DNA of 64,000 nt, taken from positions 248,001 to 312,000 of the forward strand of contig NZ_CP092587.1 in the NCBI RefSeq assembly GCF_023920225.1, read 5' to 3'. The first letter of the stretch is position 1. Every line of letters begins with the position of its first letter. This stretch comes from Vibrio gazogenes (GTDB taxonomy: Bacteria > Pseudomonadota > Gammaproteobacteria > Enterobacterales > Vibrionaceae). This document shows positions 41,521 through 51,664 of the stretch, piece by piece. Under the pieces are notes generated by a model. The model saw nothing but the letters and a program-made list of their open reading frames with translations. It did no database searches and was not told the origin of the DNA. The position numbers and the translations under genes are program-made.

Positions 41521-42127
41521 CTCTCTCCGGCGCTGGATGTTGAATGCTTCGACGCTGCAACATGTCGGAATCATAGCGGTGGTTTTTGTGGTACTCACTG
41601 GGTTCAGTTATCTATTGTTTTGGCAAAGCCGATATCAAGTTTTACTGCAATATCCGACTCATCTGAATGCTCTGTCTCAGCAAAAGGAGATGAACGCGCA
41701 ACAATTGGATGATTTTCACCGGCAGCAAGCGGGGTGGGATACGATTCAGCACAAACTGGAGCAAACCATGGCCCGAATGACACAAGTACCTGATTCTTCA
41801 GTGTGGGTCAAACAAATTGAACAGGTTGCAGCGCAACAGCATATCCGCCTGCGACACATCGTATGGAAAACGCCGCAACAACTTTATGGCTATGACGCGG
41901 ATGTTTTCGAGATCAGGTTGAGTGGTCTGTTTCCAGATATTCTGAACTTCATGCGGGCCATTGAGCAACAGTCTGTCGGTGTGGTGTTTCAACCGATCCG
42001 CTGGAAAAGAGAGTCACCGTTGCAGCGTGGCATCGAGGTTGTTGCAACCGGATTTCTATATCAACTGAAAGCAGGCCACAGTATCGGTCATCACACAGAA
42101 GGACATGATCAACATGAGTCAAAATAG
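41510..42127 (+). CDS. pilO: Type IV pilus assembly protein PilO
   Basis: PilO pairs with PilN in the inner-membrane alignment complex. The start used is ATG 41510 (MFTDSLRRWMLNASTLQHV, 205 residues) with GAGGAG eight bases upstream; the open frame extends seven codons further. It has one transmembrane helix (about 20-42), a Gln-rich coiled coil and a periplasmic domain (about 100-195). It normally hands over to PilP, but here its last 14 bp overlap the secretin gene directly. Confidence 0.82.
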   Translation: MFTDSLRRWMLNASTLQHVGIIAVVFVVLTGFSYLLFWQSRYQVLLQYPTHLNALSQQKEMNAQQLDDFHRQQAGWDTIQHKLEQTMARMTQVPDSSVWVKQIEQVAAQQHIRLRHIVWKTPQQLYGYDADVFEIRLSGLFPDILNFMRAIEQQSVGVVFQPIRWKRESPLQRGIEVVATGFLYQLKAGHSIGHHTEGHDQHESK

Positions 42128-43247
42128 TTATCGGGGTGTGTTATCAGCCATCAGGGTGAGCGGGGGCATTCTATGGGGAGTGTGTGTTCAAGTCTCCGCC
42201 CAACCGACGATTGATCCGTTTGATGTGCCGACGATGGTGCAATCCGGTATCGCGCCCGGAGGTACACCCAATACATCGCAGCCGAAGCTGGAGACAGCAT
42301 TCATTCCGATTCAGTATGCGAAAACTGCGGACTTACTACCATTGCTTGAAGGTGGCGAAAAACCAGGACTACTGTCCGAATATGGATTGGTTCGCGTTGA
42401 ACCTCGAACCAACGCGCTGATTATTCGTGATACACCGGATCATCTGGCATCGATTCGCAGCATGATTCAGGCGCTCGATATCCCCGTGAAACAGGTCAGA
42501 ATTGAAGCAAGGATTGTGATTGTCAGTGAAGGCGCACTCGATGAGCTTGGCGTGCGTTGGGGCGTCGGGCTGCAACAAGGGCATTTTGCCGTCGGAAGTC
42601 ATATCGAACAGTTCCACGCGACAGGTGATGGGGCAACCGAATCACCATCGGTGACCGACTTTATGAATATTAATTTGCCAAGCACGTCCGGTAATGCCTC
42701 ATCAATTGCTTTTCAGTTGGCTAAATTGGGATCCGGCACTTTACTGGATTTGGAATTATCGGCATTACAGAGTGAGTCTCGTGCTGAAATTATTTCCAGT
42801 CCGAGTCTGTTAACCACAAACCATCAATCTGCATTTATCGAACAAGGTACTGAAATCCCATATCAGGAGTCGAGTTCGGATGATGAGACAACCATTGCGT
42901 TTAAAAAAGCGGTTTTAAGTCTGGAAGTGACCCCGACAATTACACCGGACCATCATATGTTGCTGGATTTGCGAGTGACACAAGATCGTCCCGGAGAGGT
43001 GGTTAAAACCGGTTCTGGCGAAGCCGTTGCGATCACAACGCAAAGAATTGGCACCCAAGTGTTAGTCAATGACGGAGAAACGGTTGTTCTTGGGGGAATT
43101 TATCAGAAAACCCAAATATATCGCGTTGATAAAGTGCCCGTGTTAGGGGAATTACCACTATTAGGCAAACTGTTTCAGCGTAATTATCAAAAGACGGATA
43201 AGAACGAGCTGCTTATTTTTGTCACGCCTCGGGTTGTGATTCAATGA
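42114..43247 (+). CDS. pilQ: Short PilQ/HofQ/ComE-type secretin
   Basis: This is the outer-membrane secretin for the type IV pilus or DNA-uptake pilus. The start used is ATG 42114 (377 residues), ten bases after AGAAGGA; ATG 42105 has its SD too close. A signal-like segment (about 10-30, ending VSAQP) is followed by one STN/N0-like and one N1-type domain (RTNALIIRDTPDHLASIRSMI), then the secretin core with the conserved LEVTPTITPDHHMLLDL and the C-terminal VPVLGELPLLGKLFQ lip region. The AMIN domains and the second N-domain seen in Vibrio cholerae PilQ (about 570 residues) are missing, making it similar in size to HofQ of E. coli or ComE of Haemophilus. Confidence 0.85.
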   Translation: MSQNSYRGVLSAIRVSGGILWGVCVQVSAQPTIDPFDVPTMVQSGIAPGGTPNTSQPKLETAFIPIQYAKTADLLPLLEGGEKPGLLSEYGLVRVEPRTNALIIRDTPDHLASIRSMIQALDIPVKQVRIEARIVIVSEGALDELGVRWGVGLQQGHFAVGSHIEQFHATGDGATESPSVTDFMNINLPSTSGNASSIAFQLAKLGSGTLLDLELSALQSESRAEIISSPSLLTTNHQSAFIEQGTEIPYQESSSDDETTIAFKKAVLSLEVTPTITPDHHMLLDLRVTQDRPGEVVKTGSGEAVAITTQRIGTQVLVNDGETVVLGGIYQKTQIYRVDKVPVLGELPLLGKLFQRNYQKTDKNELLIFVTPRVVIQ

Positions 43248-43434
43248 GTTAGTCCGCTTTTTTCAGATCGCCTAAAAATAAGGTTGCATTCAGGCACTCA
43301 GATCTAGATAATTTCGGGTCTTATCACGAAATGTCTGTGAGGAATTGGTGCCACGAAGCTGATTCATCCCTTGCTATACCTTGAATTCACTTGTGGCGAT
43401 GTCATTGAATTAATGTTGTTAATTACTGCTAAAC

Positions 43435-43953
43435 ATGGCTGAAAAACGTAATATTATCCTTGTTGGTCCTATGGGGGCCGGCAAAAGTACTATCGGTAGA
43501 TATCTAGCACAGCAACTTCATATGGAATTTGTAGATTCTGACTCCGTTATTGAAGAACGGACGGGGGCAGATATTGCTTGGGTATTTGATGTTGAAGGAG
43601 AAGACGGTTTCCGTAAACGTGAAGAAACTGTCATCCATGATCTGACTGAACAACAAGGCATCGTTCTGGCAACAGGCGGTGGATCAGTCAAAAGCAAAGA
43701 AAATCGTAATCGTCTTTCTGCCCGGGGCGTTGTCGTTTATCTCGAAACGACAATTGAGAAACAGTTAGCTCGTACCAGTCGTGATAAAAAGCGTCCGCTT
43801 CTGCAAACGGAACAGCCACGCGAAGTTTTAGAAGCTTTGGCTGAGGAACGTAATCCGCTTTATGAAGAAATTGCGGATATTACTGTGAAAACTGATGATC
43901 AAAGTGCAAAAGTGGTAGCCAATCAGATCGTAAAAATGTTAGAAGAACAATAG
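43435..43953 (+). CDS. aroK: Shikimate kinase I
   Basis: AroK phosphorylates shikimate in aromatic amino-acid synthesis. The 172-residue P-loop enzyme has Walker [13 protein letters not shown] (about 11-22), the substrate-binding Asp in [14 protein letters not shown], the LATGGGSV loop and the lid Arg in [13 protein letters not shown] 43435 gives the E. coli-like N-terminus [10 protein letters not shown]. It is followed 27 bp later by aroB and leads the aroKB-damX-dam-rpe-gph-trpS run. Confidence 0.97.
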   Translation: MAEKRNIILVGPMGAGKSTIGRYLAQQLHMEFVDSDSVIEERTGADIAWVFDVEGEDGFRKREETVIHDLTEQQGIVLATGGGSVKSKENRNRLSARGVVVYLETTIEKQLARTSRDKKRPLLQTEQPREVLEALAEERNPLYEEIADITVKTDDQSAKVVANQIVKMLEEQ

Positions 43954-43980
43954 GTTTTTTTATTTTTGCGGAGTGCAACC

Positions 43981-45069
43981 ATGGCGCAGATTACGGTCAG
44001 TCTAGGTGAGCGTAGTTACCCCATTTCAATCGGAGCCGGATTATTTCAAAATCCGGCGCTTCTTTCTTTTCTTTCCCCTCAGCAAAAGGTGGTCTTAGTT
44101 AGCAACGTGACCGTTGCCCCGCTTTATGCTGATAGAATCACGCAGTTATTGAACGATATCGGTTGTCAGACTTATCTGTTGTCACTACCCGATGGAGAGC
44201 AATACAAAAATCTGAATACTTTTGATACGGTCATGACATTTCTGCTTGAGCATAATCTTGGGCGAGATATTGTGATTGTTGCGCTCGGTGGTGGTGTGAT
44301 CGGTGATCTGGTTGGTTTTGCCGCCTCATGTTACCAACGCGGTGTTGATTTTATTCAAATACCCACAACGCTCTTGTCTCAAGTTGATTCTTCGGTGGGC
44401 GGCAAAACAGCGGTGAATCATCCGCTGGGTAAGAATATGATCGGTGCATTCTATCAACCGCGTTCAGTGATTATTGACACTGATTGTCTGGCAACGCTGC
44501 CCGAGCGGGAATTTGCAGCCGGAATGGCAGAAGTTATCAAATACGGCATTATTTATGATGCTGAATTTTTCGACTGGCTTGAAACCAATCTTGATAAACT
44601 GTATGCACTGGATCAGTCTGCGCTAACTTATGCAATCGCGCGTTGTTGTGAGATTAAAGCGGAAGTGGTCGCTCAGGATGAAAAAGAAGCCGGTATCCGA
44701 GCATTACTCAATTTAGGTCATACGTTTGGTCATGCCATTGAAGCGCATCTGGGATATGGACAGTGGCTTCATGGTGAAGCGGTTTCATCCGGAACCGTGA
44801 TGGCGGCGAAGACTGCACAATTACATGGCTTAATTTCTGACGCCCAGTTCTTACGGATTGTCACGCTCCTCAAAGCAGCAAAACTGCCTGTACAAACCCC
44901 GGACGGCATGTCTTTCTCTGATTTCATGACCCATATGATGCGGGATAAAAAGGTTCTGGCCGGGACATTAAGGTTGGTTCTCCCAACCGGCATCGGAACG
45001 GCCGAAGTGTTGAAGGATATTCCTGAGTCAACGATTGAGCAGGCGATCGATTTCTGTCGTACAGTATAA
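43981..45069 (+). CDS. aroB: 3-dehydroquinate synthase
   Basis: AroB converts DAHP to 3-dehydroquinate, the first ring of the shikimate pathway, with NAD+ and zinc. The start used is ATG 43981 ([18 protein letters not shown], 362 residues), preceded by GCGGAGTGCAACC; five codons upstream in frame are unlikely. The NAD-site [13 protein letters not shown], the substrate-site [16 protein letters not shown] and the metal ligands ([15 protein letters not shown]) are all present. damX follows 37 bp later. Confidence 0.97.
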   Translation: MAQITVSLGERSYPISIGAGLFQNPALLSFLSPQQKVVLVSNVTVAPLYADRITQLLNDIGCQTYLLSLPDGEQYKNLNTFDTVMTFLLEHNLGRDIVIVALGGGVIGDLVGFAASCYQRGVDFIQIPTTLLSQVDSSVGGKTAVNHPLGKNMIGAFYQPRSVIIDTDCLATLPEREFAAGMAEVIKYGIIYDAEFFDWLETNLDKLYALDQSALTYAIARCCEIKAEVVAQDEKEAGIRALLNLGHTFGHAIEAHLGYGQWLHGEAVSSGTVMAAKTAQLHGLISDAQFLRIVTLLKAAKLPVQTPDGMSFSDFMTHMMRDKKVLAGTLRLVLPTGIGTAEVLKDIPESTIEQAIDFCRTV

Positions 45070-45106
45070 TTCAACAGTCTTTCATGCTTCTGAGTAGGAT
45101 GATTTC

Positions 45107-46657
45107 ATGAGTGCAGCACACGGGCGAGTGTTGGAATTACAGTCTCAGGTCGATTTGTTAGAACGGCTGAGATTACTGACACATTTCGGTTCAAATCTGG
45201 TGACGGTTTCCGGTGAACCCGGAGCCGGTAAAACGTGGCTTGCACAACGTTATCTGGAAGCATGGGCAGAGGATAAGAATCAGTCGCTCTTGCTGTGTTA
45301 TCCAAATCAGGATGATCGTCAGCATCGTATGACGATTCTGACACAGATCGATTCTCACGCACGTTTTAGTCCCGATGATACCTTGGTCGATAATCTGACG
45401 GCCGTATTTGATGATGAACCCTGTAATATTGTGATTGTGGTCGATAATGCACAGCGTCTGTCTGAAAATCTGGTTTCGGAACTGTGGATGCTCGTGCTTG
45501 AGGCGCAGGATAAGCCGCAATGGTCAATCAATGTGATCTTCTTTGCGCTTCCTCGGGTACTTGATCCTTTGCTCACTCGGATTGGGTATGGTCAGGAGCA
45601 TAAACCGGTTGATTTGGAGATTGAGCGGCTTTCTCAAGATGACGCTGATCGTCTGTTCGAATATCTGGTGATTCGTTTTATCGACGATAAAATGGAGAAA
45701 AGGGTTCGCCATGCGTATAGTAAGGTGAATAAAACACCGGGTGATATCATCGCATTAGGAGAGAAGAAGATGGAAAAGCGGATTGTGATTCGCTCAATAG
45801 TCGGGTCTCCGGTTAAGATCGCGGCACTGATATTGTTAATTGCTGTGATTCTCGGTGGCGGTTATTGGTGGATGTTATCTGAAGAACAAGCGCCTGAGCG
45901 TGTGTTGGATAATATGGTTGCAAATGATACCGCGACAAAAGAACAGACGGTGATCCCGGCCTTGACTGGTCATACCAAAGAGAGCACAACAGCGTCTGAT
46001 TCATCCGATGTGTCCGGTGATAATGCCATCGAGTCATCACCGAATGGCGTCAATGATGATTCTAATGCGCTCCCTCCGGCGGTGACTTCTGATTCTGATC
46101 GGGTTGGCGAGGATGATAAGGGACAACGGGTTGTGATTTCTTCAGAAGTTGTTGATGCATTGATGGATGGCAAAGCTGAATCGGTTGATACCAAACAACT
46201 CACGGATGTTGCCCGTCAGGTTGCCCCAGAATCAGATGAGTCTGCTACGATAAGCGAGCCTCAGCAAGCCTCGGCTGGTGCTGAGCAGAGCGGAGAGTCT
46301 TCAACCGCAGAACAATCCAAATCAAACCGTTCGCAATCCTTGCCCGGTTACTCATTTTCCTATACCACCGCGGCATTAAACGCGATGTCTAATCGTAGTT
46401 ATACCTTGCAGCTTGCCGCATTTAATTCGCTCCAAGAAGTTGAAGACTTTATTCAACGTCATCGCTTACAGAATCAGGTTTATGTCTATCCGACGATTCG
46501 GGATCAGGTCAACTGGTATATTGTGACATACCAAAATTATCCCACGATTCAGATGGCTCGTGATGCTGTCGCGACACTCCCTCGTCCGATTCAGGCTCTC
46601 GGACCCTGGGCAAAATCTCTCAGACAAGTACACCGAGAGATTGAACGAGTGAAATAG
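45107..46657 (+). CDS. damX: DamX-type SPOR protein with N-terminal AAA ATPase domain
   Basis: DamX localises to the division septum. The 516-residue protein has an N-terminal AAA domain (about 10-215) with Walker A GEPGAGKTWLA and a Walker B-like IVIVVDNAQ, then a transmembrane helix (about 238-255), a long Ser/Asp/Glu-rich periplasmic linker (about 260-415) and a C-terminal SPOR domain (about 430-510) ending in the family's LGPWAKSLRQVHREI. E. coli DamX lacks the ATPase part; this layout is the Vibrio form. It lies between aroB and dam as usual. Confidence 0.92.
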   Translation: MSAAHGRVLELQSQVDLLERLRLLTHFGSNLVTVSGEPGAGKTWLAQRYLEAWAEDKNQSLLLCYPNQDDRQHRMTILTQIDSHARFSPDDTLVDNLTAVFDDEPCNIVIVVDNAQRLSENLVSELWMLVLEAQDKPQWSINVIFFALPRVLDPLLTRIGYGQEHKPVDLEIERLSQDDADRLFEYLVIRFIDDKMEKRVRHAYSKVNKTPGDIIALGEKKMEKRIVIRSIVGSPVKIAALILLIAVILGGGYWWMLSEEQAPERVLDNMVANDTATKEQTVIPALTGHTKESTTASDSSDVSGDNAIESSPNGVNDDSNALPPAVTSDSDRVGEDDKGQRVVISSEVVDALMDGKAESVDTKQLTDVARQVAPESDESATISEPQQASAGAEQSGESSTAEQSKSNRSQSLPGYSFSYTTAALNAMSNRSYTLQLAAFNSLQEVEDFIQRHRLQNQVYVYPTIRDQVNWYIVTYQNYPTIQMARDAVATLPRPIQALGPWAKSLRQVHREIERVK

Positions 46658-46737
46658 TACGGGTTCTCTTGGGGATAAAGTGAAAATATGTTAGATTTCG
46701 CAGCCTTGTTGATTGTGGTGGATAGATAGAGCAATAG

Positions 46738-47574
46738 ATGAAAAAGAATCGCGCCTTTCTGAAGTGGGCTGGCGGAAAATATGGATTGGTTGATGATATC
46801 CGACGCCATTTACCGGCCGCTCAAACTTTAGTAGAGCCCTTTGTCGGTGCTGGTTCTATTTTTCTCAATACCGATTACGAGCATTATGTTCTGGCTGATA
46901 TCAATCCAGACCTGATCAATTTATACAATCTGCTGAAAGAGCGGCCCGAGCATTATATTACAGAAGCTAAACGGTGGTTCATTGCCGAAAATAACCGGAA
47001 AGAAGTTTATCTGTCGGTTCGGCAGCAGTTTAATCAGACCGATGAAGTGATGTATCGCTCGTTGGCATTCTTGTATATGAATCGTTTTGGTTTTAACGGC
47101 TTGTGTCGTTATAACAAAAAAGGCGGATTCAATGTCCCGTTTGGTTCCTACAAAAAACCTTATTTCCCTGAAGCGGAACTAGAGTTCTTTGCTGAGAAAG
47201 CTCAGAAAGCAACATTTGTCTGTACCAATTATTGGGATAGCTTCGAACAGGCGGACCATGTCAGTGTGATTTATTGCGATCCACCGTATGCGCCGTTGTC
47301 TCATACTGCGAATTTTACCTCTTATACCGGTGGTGGCTTTTCACTTGATGATCAGGCTGCGCTGGCTGATATTGCCGAGAAAACTGCGAATGAGCGGGGG
47401 ATATCGGTACTCATTTCTAATCATGATACGATTTTGACCCGACGGTTGTACCACGGTGCAAAACTCAATGTTGTGAAGGTGAAACGAACTATCAGCCGGA
47501 ATGGAGCCGGTCGGAATAAAGTGGATGAACTGCTCGCGTTATTTGATGGTCGTTCAACCCCACGATCCGAATAG
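46738..47574 (+). CDS. dam: DNA adenine methyltransferase Dam
   Basis: Dam methylates the adenine of GATC, marking the parental strand for mismatch repair and timing replication. The 278-residue enzyme has the SAM-binding FLKWAGGKYGL (about 7-17), FVGAGSIFLN and the catalytic DPPY (in VIYCDPPYAPLSH). The N-terminal order of motifs puts it in the D12/alpha class. It follows damX by about 80 bp and precedes rpe, the standard chromosome order, so it is the housekeeping enzyme and not part of a restriction system. Confidence 0.97.
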   Translation: MKKNRAFLKWAGGKYGLVDDIRRHLPAAQTLVEPFVGAGSIFLNTDYEHYVLADINPDLINLYNLLKERPEHYITEAKRWFIAENNRKEVYLSVRQQFNQTDEVMYRSLAFLYMNRFGFNGLCRYNKKGGFNVPFGSYKKPYFPEAELEFFAEKAQKATFVCTNYWDSFEQADHVSVIYCDPPYAPLSHTANFTSYTGGGFSLDDQAALADIAEKTANERGISVLISNHDTILTRRLYHGAKLNVVKVKRTISRNGAGRNKVDELLALFDGRSTPRSE

Positions 47575-47726
47575 TCAGCCTTTGAGGCAGACTTGATTGA
47601 GTTGACGATTCCCTCTATAGGCCGCAAAAATAGTATCAAAGCGCAACACAGGCTAGGATCCGAGCAATGGCTTCTGTAGAATGGTTCGTCTTGCCAACTA
47701 TTCCTAAGCTCACAGAGGCCTGCTTT

Positions 47727-48401
47727 ATGAAAGACTTTTTGATTGCCCCTTCCATCCTTTCTGCTGATTTAGCCCGTTTAGGAGAGGATGTTGTTGATGT
47801 TCTCAACGCTGGCGCAGATGTGATTCATTTTGATGTCATGGACAACCATTACGTGCCGAATTTAACGTTTGGTGCACCGGTTTGCAAAGCATTACGAGAC
47901 TATGGTGTAACGGCACCGATTGATGTCCATTTGATGGTCAAACCGGTTGATCGTCTCATTCCGGATTTTGCCGAAGCGGGTGCATCAATGATTACTTTTC
48001 ATGTCGAAGCCTCTGAGCATGTTGATCGAACGTTGCAACTGATCAAATCGCATGGTTGTCAGGCCGGTGTTGTACTGAATCCGGCGACGCCGCTGACTCA
48101 TCTGGATTATCTGATGGATAAGGTTGATCTGATCCTGCTGATGTCTGTGAACCCCGGATTCGGCGGTCAGTCTTTCATTCCACATACACTGGATAAACTC
48201 AATGCCGTTCGTGAACGTATTAATGCTTCCGGATGTCAAATTCGTCTGGAAATTGATGGCGGGGTCAAAGTGGATAATATCCGTGAAATTGCTGAAGCCG
48301 GTGCTGATATGTTTGTGGCGGGTTCCGCTATTTTTGGTCAGCCTGACTACCAGCAAGTAATTGATGCAATGCGTGCAGAGCTGGCACAGGTCAAGCGGTG
48401 A
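47727..48401 (+). CDS. rpe: Ribulose-phosphate 3-epimerase
   Basis: Rpe interconverts ribulose 5-phosphate and xylulose 5-phosphate in the pentose phosphate pathway. The start used is ATG 47727 ([19 protein letters not shown], 224 residues); the frame is open 20 codons further but without family support. The TIM-barrel has the metal and catalytic segments [27 protein letters not shown] and [11 protein letters not shown]. gph follows after 89 bp. Confidence 0.97.
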   Translation: MKDFLIAPSILSADLARLGEDVVDVLNAGADVIHFDVMDNHYVPNLTFGAPVCKALRDYGVTAPIDVHLMVKPVDRLIPDFAEAGASMITFHVEASEHVDRTLQLIKSHGCQAGVVLNPATPLTHLDYLMDKVDLILLMSVNPGFGGQSFIPHTLDKLNAVRERINASGCQIRLEIDGGVKVDNIREIAEAGADMFVAGSAIFGQPDYQQVIDAMRAELAQVKR

Positions 48402-48490
48402 TTTGTCGTTGTTATTGAATACGGGTGGGTTCACTCTGGTGTGATCATGCTGAATCCCCCATATAAAAAATCAAATAGAGAGTATATGTG

Positions 48491-49177
48491 ATGTCTATTG
48501 AGCAGATTCAATTGATTGCCTTTGATCTGGATGGCACGTTGTTAGACAGTGTTCCCGATCTCGCTGTTGCAGTGGATCAAACGGTTCGTGCGTTGGGTTA
48601 TCCCGGGGTGTCTGAAGCACAGGTTCGTGATTATGTTGGCAATGGCGCTGATGTGTTGATGGGGCGTGCTTTAAGTCAGAGTTTAACCGTGGATCCATCG
48701 TTGAGCCCGGAACTGATGCAAGATGCCAGAAAACGGTTTGATGCATATTATGCTGCGACGGGTCATCGCCTCAGTCATTTGTATCCGGGTGTCAAAGAAA
48801 CACTTGAACAACTACATCAGGCCGGATTTACAATGGCAATTGCAACCAATAAGCCGTCGAAGTTTGTGCCGGATATTCTGCAACAGCATCAGATCGCCCA
48901 CTATTTTAAGGAAGTGATTGGTGGTGACCGCTTTGAGAAAAAGAAACCCGATCCAATGGCGCTTGAATGGCTACTCGCAACTAATAACTGCCAGCCCCAG
49001 CAGATGCTGATGGTCGGTGACTCCAAGAACGATATTCTGGCGGCTCAGCGTGCCGGATGCCGTTCATTTGGTCTGACATACGGCTACAACCATGGTGAGC
49101 CAATTGCGGATTCAAATCCCGATTATGTCGCGGATCAAATCAGTCAATTGCTCGATATTGTTCTTGTTTCGGCATGA
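48491..49177 (+). CDS. gph: Phosphoglycolate phosphatase
   Basis: Gph removes phosphoglycolate, a by-product of DNA repair, and is a HAD-superfamily hydrolase. The 228-residue protein has motif I FDLDGTLLDSVPDL (nucleophile Asp), the cap (about 18-85), the Thr motif ATNKPS, the Lys and motif III MVGDSKNDILAA. ATG 48491 is preferred over the GTG just before it (48488), with AATAGAGAG upstream. It sits between rpe and trpS. Confidence 0.96.
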   Translation: MSIEQIQLIAFDLDGTLLDSVPDLAVAVDQTVRALGYPGVSEAQVRDYVGNGADVLMGRALSQSLTVDPSLSPELMQDARKRFDAYYAATGHRLSHLYPGVKETLEQLHQAGFTMAIATNKPSKFVPDILQQHQIAHYFKEVIGGDRFEKKKPDPMALEWLLATNNCQPQQMLMVGDSKNDILAAQRAGCRSFGLTYGYNHGEPIADSNPDYVADQISQLLDIVLVSA

Positions 49178-49222
49178 ATGCGATAAATATCTAGAAAAAT
49201 ACTTCCTGATGAGTACACTGAG

Positions 49223-49270
49223 TAAACCGTGTGACTGTTTGCAGAACAATCACACGGTTTCTCTTTAATT
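49223..49270 (+). terminator. Terminator between gph and trpS
   Basis: AAACCGTGTGA pairs with TCACACGGTTT around a loop of about 17 bases and is followed by CTCTTTAATTTT. It lies 25 bp before the trpS start, so it may act as an attenuator-like stop upstream of trpS. Confidence 0.65.
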
Positions 49271-49294
49271 TTGATGAAGTCAAAGGAATTTTTC

Positions 49295-50329
49295 ATGAGC
49301 AACTCCCTCGCCTCGGACAAACCGATCGTCTTTAGTGGTGTTCAACCTTCCGGTGAACTCAGTATTGGTAACTACTTGGGTGCGCTTCGTCAATGGCATC
49401 AGATGCAAGATGAATACAACTGTCAGTATTGCATTGTTGATCTTCATGCGATTACCGTACGTCAGGATCCTAAAGCGTTGCATGAAGCAACCCTCGATGC
49501 TCTGTCGATCTGTCTTGCAGTTGGCATTGACCCCAAGAAAAGCACATTATTCGTTCAGTCTCACGTCTCTGCTCATGCCCAGCTCAGTTGGCTTCTCAAT
49601 TGTTATACCCAGATGGGTGAGTTGAGTCGAATGACTCAGTTCAAGGATAAATCTGCACGCTATGCAAATGATGTCAATGCCGGACTGTTTGACTATCCAG
49701 TCTTGATGGCCGCCGATATTCTTTTATATGGTACCCATCAGGTCCCGGTCGGAAATGACCAGAAACAGCATCTTGAGCTGGCTCGCGATATTGCGATTCG
49801 CTTTAATAACATTTACAGCCCCGAGCAACCGATTTTCACGGTGCCTGAGCCTTACATTCCGAAAGTGAATGCCCGGGTGATGAGTCTTCAGGATGCGACG
49901 AAGAAAATGTCGAAGTCGGATGATAACCGCAAGAATGTCATCACGTTGCTTGAAGACCCGAAATCGATTCTCAAGAAGATCAACAAAGCACAAACGGATA
50001 CCGAAACACCACCACGGATTCGTCATGATGTTGAAAACAAAGCCGGAATCTCCAACTTGATGGGGCTGTACTCGGCTGCAACCGGGATGAGTTTTGCTGA
50101 CATTGAAGCAAAATATGCGGGGGTAGAAATGTATGGTCCGTTCAAGAAAGATGTTGGTGAAGCGATTGTGGCAATGCTGGAACCTGTTCAGAGTGAATAT
50201 CATCGGGTTCGTGCTGATTTGGGATATCTCAATGAAGTAATGAAATCTGGCGCAGAAGCCGCATCGGCAAAAGCCGCGCCAATCTTGAAAAAAGCCTATG
50301 AAGCGGTTGGTTTTGTGACCCCATTTTAG
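49295..50329 (+). CDS. trpS: Tryptophanyl-tRNA synthetase
   Basis: TrpS charges tRNA-Trp. The start used is ATG 49295 ([21 protein letters not shown], 344 residues), with AAAGGAATTTTTC upstream; an in-frame codon at 49271 is not needed. The class I HIGH-like motif is [12 protein letters not shown] and the KMSKS motif is [12 protein letters not shown]. It closes the aroK-to-trpS backbone block. A strong terminator follows, and beyond it the accessory genes begin. Confidence 0.97.
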   Translation: MSNSLASDKPIVFSGVQPSGELSIGNYLGALRQWHQMQDEYNCQYCIVDLHAITVRQDPKALHEATLDALSICLAVGIDPKKSTLFVQSHVSAHAQLSWLLNCYTQMGELSRMTQFKDKSARYANDVNAGLFDYPVLMAADILLYGTHQVPVGNDQKQHLELARDIAIRFNNIYSPEQPIFTVPEPYIPKVNARVMSLQDATKKMSKSDDNRKNVITLLEDPKSILKKINKAQTDTETPPRIRHDVENKAGISNLMGLYSAATGMSFADIEAKYAGVEMYGPFKKDVGEAIVAMLEPVQSEYHRVRADLGYLNEVMKSGAEAASAKAAPILKKAYEAVGFVTPF

Positions 50330-50360
50330 CGATCACACTCTATCGCCATGACGTTGATGC

Positions 50361-50390
50361 AGAGGCTGCCAGTATCGGCAGCCTTTTTTA
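50361..50390 (+). terminator. Intrinsic terminator after trpS
   Basis: AGGCTGCC - AGTAT - CGGCAGCCT followed by TTTTTA, 30 bp after the trpS stop. It marks the end of the conserved backbone in this window. Confidence 0.88.
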
Positions 50391-50392
50391 CT

Positions 50393-51664
50393 TTATTGCG
50401 TCCGTTTGATCCCTGCCGCCTTCATAATATATTTTTCATAAATCGGTTCACTGGTGCCTTTTTTCACTTTATAGAGGAAATATTTCTCGAAAGCGATTTT
50501 AGCGATGTGAACCCATTGTCCCATCGATGTCCAGTTGGTATTCCGTGGCGGGTTTTGTGGCAGAGCAATAAACGCGGCTCCTTTATCTCCCATATCGGCC
50601 AGACAAACAGCATTCATCGATGGCTTGGTTTTCACGGCTTCGCCACGCTCAATACTGAGGATATTTTCCACAATCGCACTGGTCATCGATTCAATCATAA
50701 AACCGGTTTTCGGTGCGCCGACAGGCACGGGGGTTTCTTCAAGTGGCGGAATCGCAACGCAAACACCGGCGGCAAAGATTTCCGGGTAAGTCGGGCTACG
50801 CTGATATTCATCAGTTAAAACAAAGCCTTTGGGGTTGCATAAGTCAGGAACATTAGCAATCGCAGGAGAGCCTTTGAATGGCGGTAAAAACATTGCCATG
50901 CTGAAAGGTAAGTGATGTTCGAAATCGACTTCGCCTTTGCGGTTGAGCTCTTCAACATGCGCCATATTGGGTTCAAAATGTGTGGTGCGCGCATTACAAA
51001 TCCACTGGATACCTCGCTCTCGGAATTCGTGTTCCATTAATGCTTTTGAGTCCCCGACACCACCGAGTCCCATGTGGCCGATGTAAGGTTCGCTCGTGAC
51101 AAAAGTCATCGGCACCTGATCGCGGATCTTCAGTTTACGCAACTGACTTTCAAGCGAGAGGATATATTCATAACCCGGACCGAAACAACTGGCTCCCTCA
51201 AGCGCTCCGACAATGACCGGTCCCGGGTTTTTGATAAGCTGCTGATACGCTTCGTGAGAACGCACCGCGTGGTCAACCGTACAGACTGACTGAGTATAAC
51301 CATTCTCCGGTCCGGCGCCGGGGACAGCTTCAAATGCCAGCTTCGGACCAGTACAGATGGCCAAATAGTCATACTCATATTCGGTTCCGTCTTCAGTTTG
51401 CAGGCATTTATCCTGAGCATGGATCTGGGCAACGCCGGAAGTATTGAACGGAATCTTGAATTTCTTTGTGTAGGGTGTCAGATCCAGTACTACCTGATCT
51501 CTGGTTCGTTCGCCGAGGGCGACCCAAGGATTTGAAGGAATGAAATGAAATTCAGAGCCTTCATTGATCAGCAGTATTTCATGATCTTTCGGTAGTTTCT
51601 GTTTTAACTCATATGCGATGGAGATTCCCCCCAATCCTGCACCAATTACGATCGTCCTTTTCAT
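50393..51664 (-). CDS. sqr: Sulfide:quinone oxidoreductase-like FAD protein
   Basis: This 423-residue flavoprotein resembles sulfide:quinone reductases, which oxidise sulfide at the membrane and pass electrons to the quinone pool, or related type II NADH dehydrogenases. The FAD motif VIGAGLGGISIAYEL is at the N-terminus, followed by the ATGP-like YLAICTGPKLAF and a second dinucleotide region (AAGVCVAIPPLEETPVPVGAPKTG). Cysteines fit the SQR pattern (GASCFGP; DLCNPKGF). ATG 51664 is preferred; a GTG two codons earlier is possible. It lies right after trpS's terminator, convergent with it, and shows no operon partner. Confidence 0.75.
   Translation of the reverse strand: MKRTIVIGAGLGGISIAYELKQKLPKDHEILLINEGSEFHFIPSNPWVALGERTRDQVVLDLTPYTKKFKIPFNTSGVAQIHAQDKCLQTEDGTEYEYDYLAICTGPKLAFEAVPGAGPENGYTQSVCTVDHAVRSHEAYQQLIKNPGPVIVGALEGASCFGPGYEYILSLESQLRKLKIRDQVPMTFVTSEPYIGHMGLGGVGDSKALMEHEFRERGIQWICNARTTHFEPNMAHVEELNRKGEVDFEHHLPFSMAMFLPPFKGSPAIANVPDLCNPKGFVLTDEYQRSPTYPEIFAAGVCVAIPPLEETPVPVGAPKTGFMIESMTSAIVENILSIERGEAVKTKPSMNAVCLADMGDKGAAFIALPQNPPRNTNWTSMGQWVHIAKIAFEKYFLYKVKKGTSEPIYEKYIMKAAGIKRTQ

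Noticed and set aside
43248..43434. Possible small gene between pilQ and aroK
   Set aside because: No open frame of useful length with a ribosome site was found; the gap probably holds the aroK promoter.
46738..47574. dam as part of a restriction-modification or defence system
   Set aside because: Its place between damX and rpe is the fixed housekeeping location; no restriction gene is adjacent.
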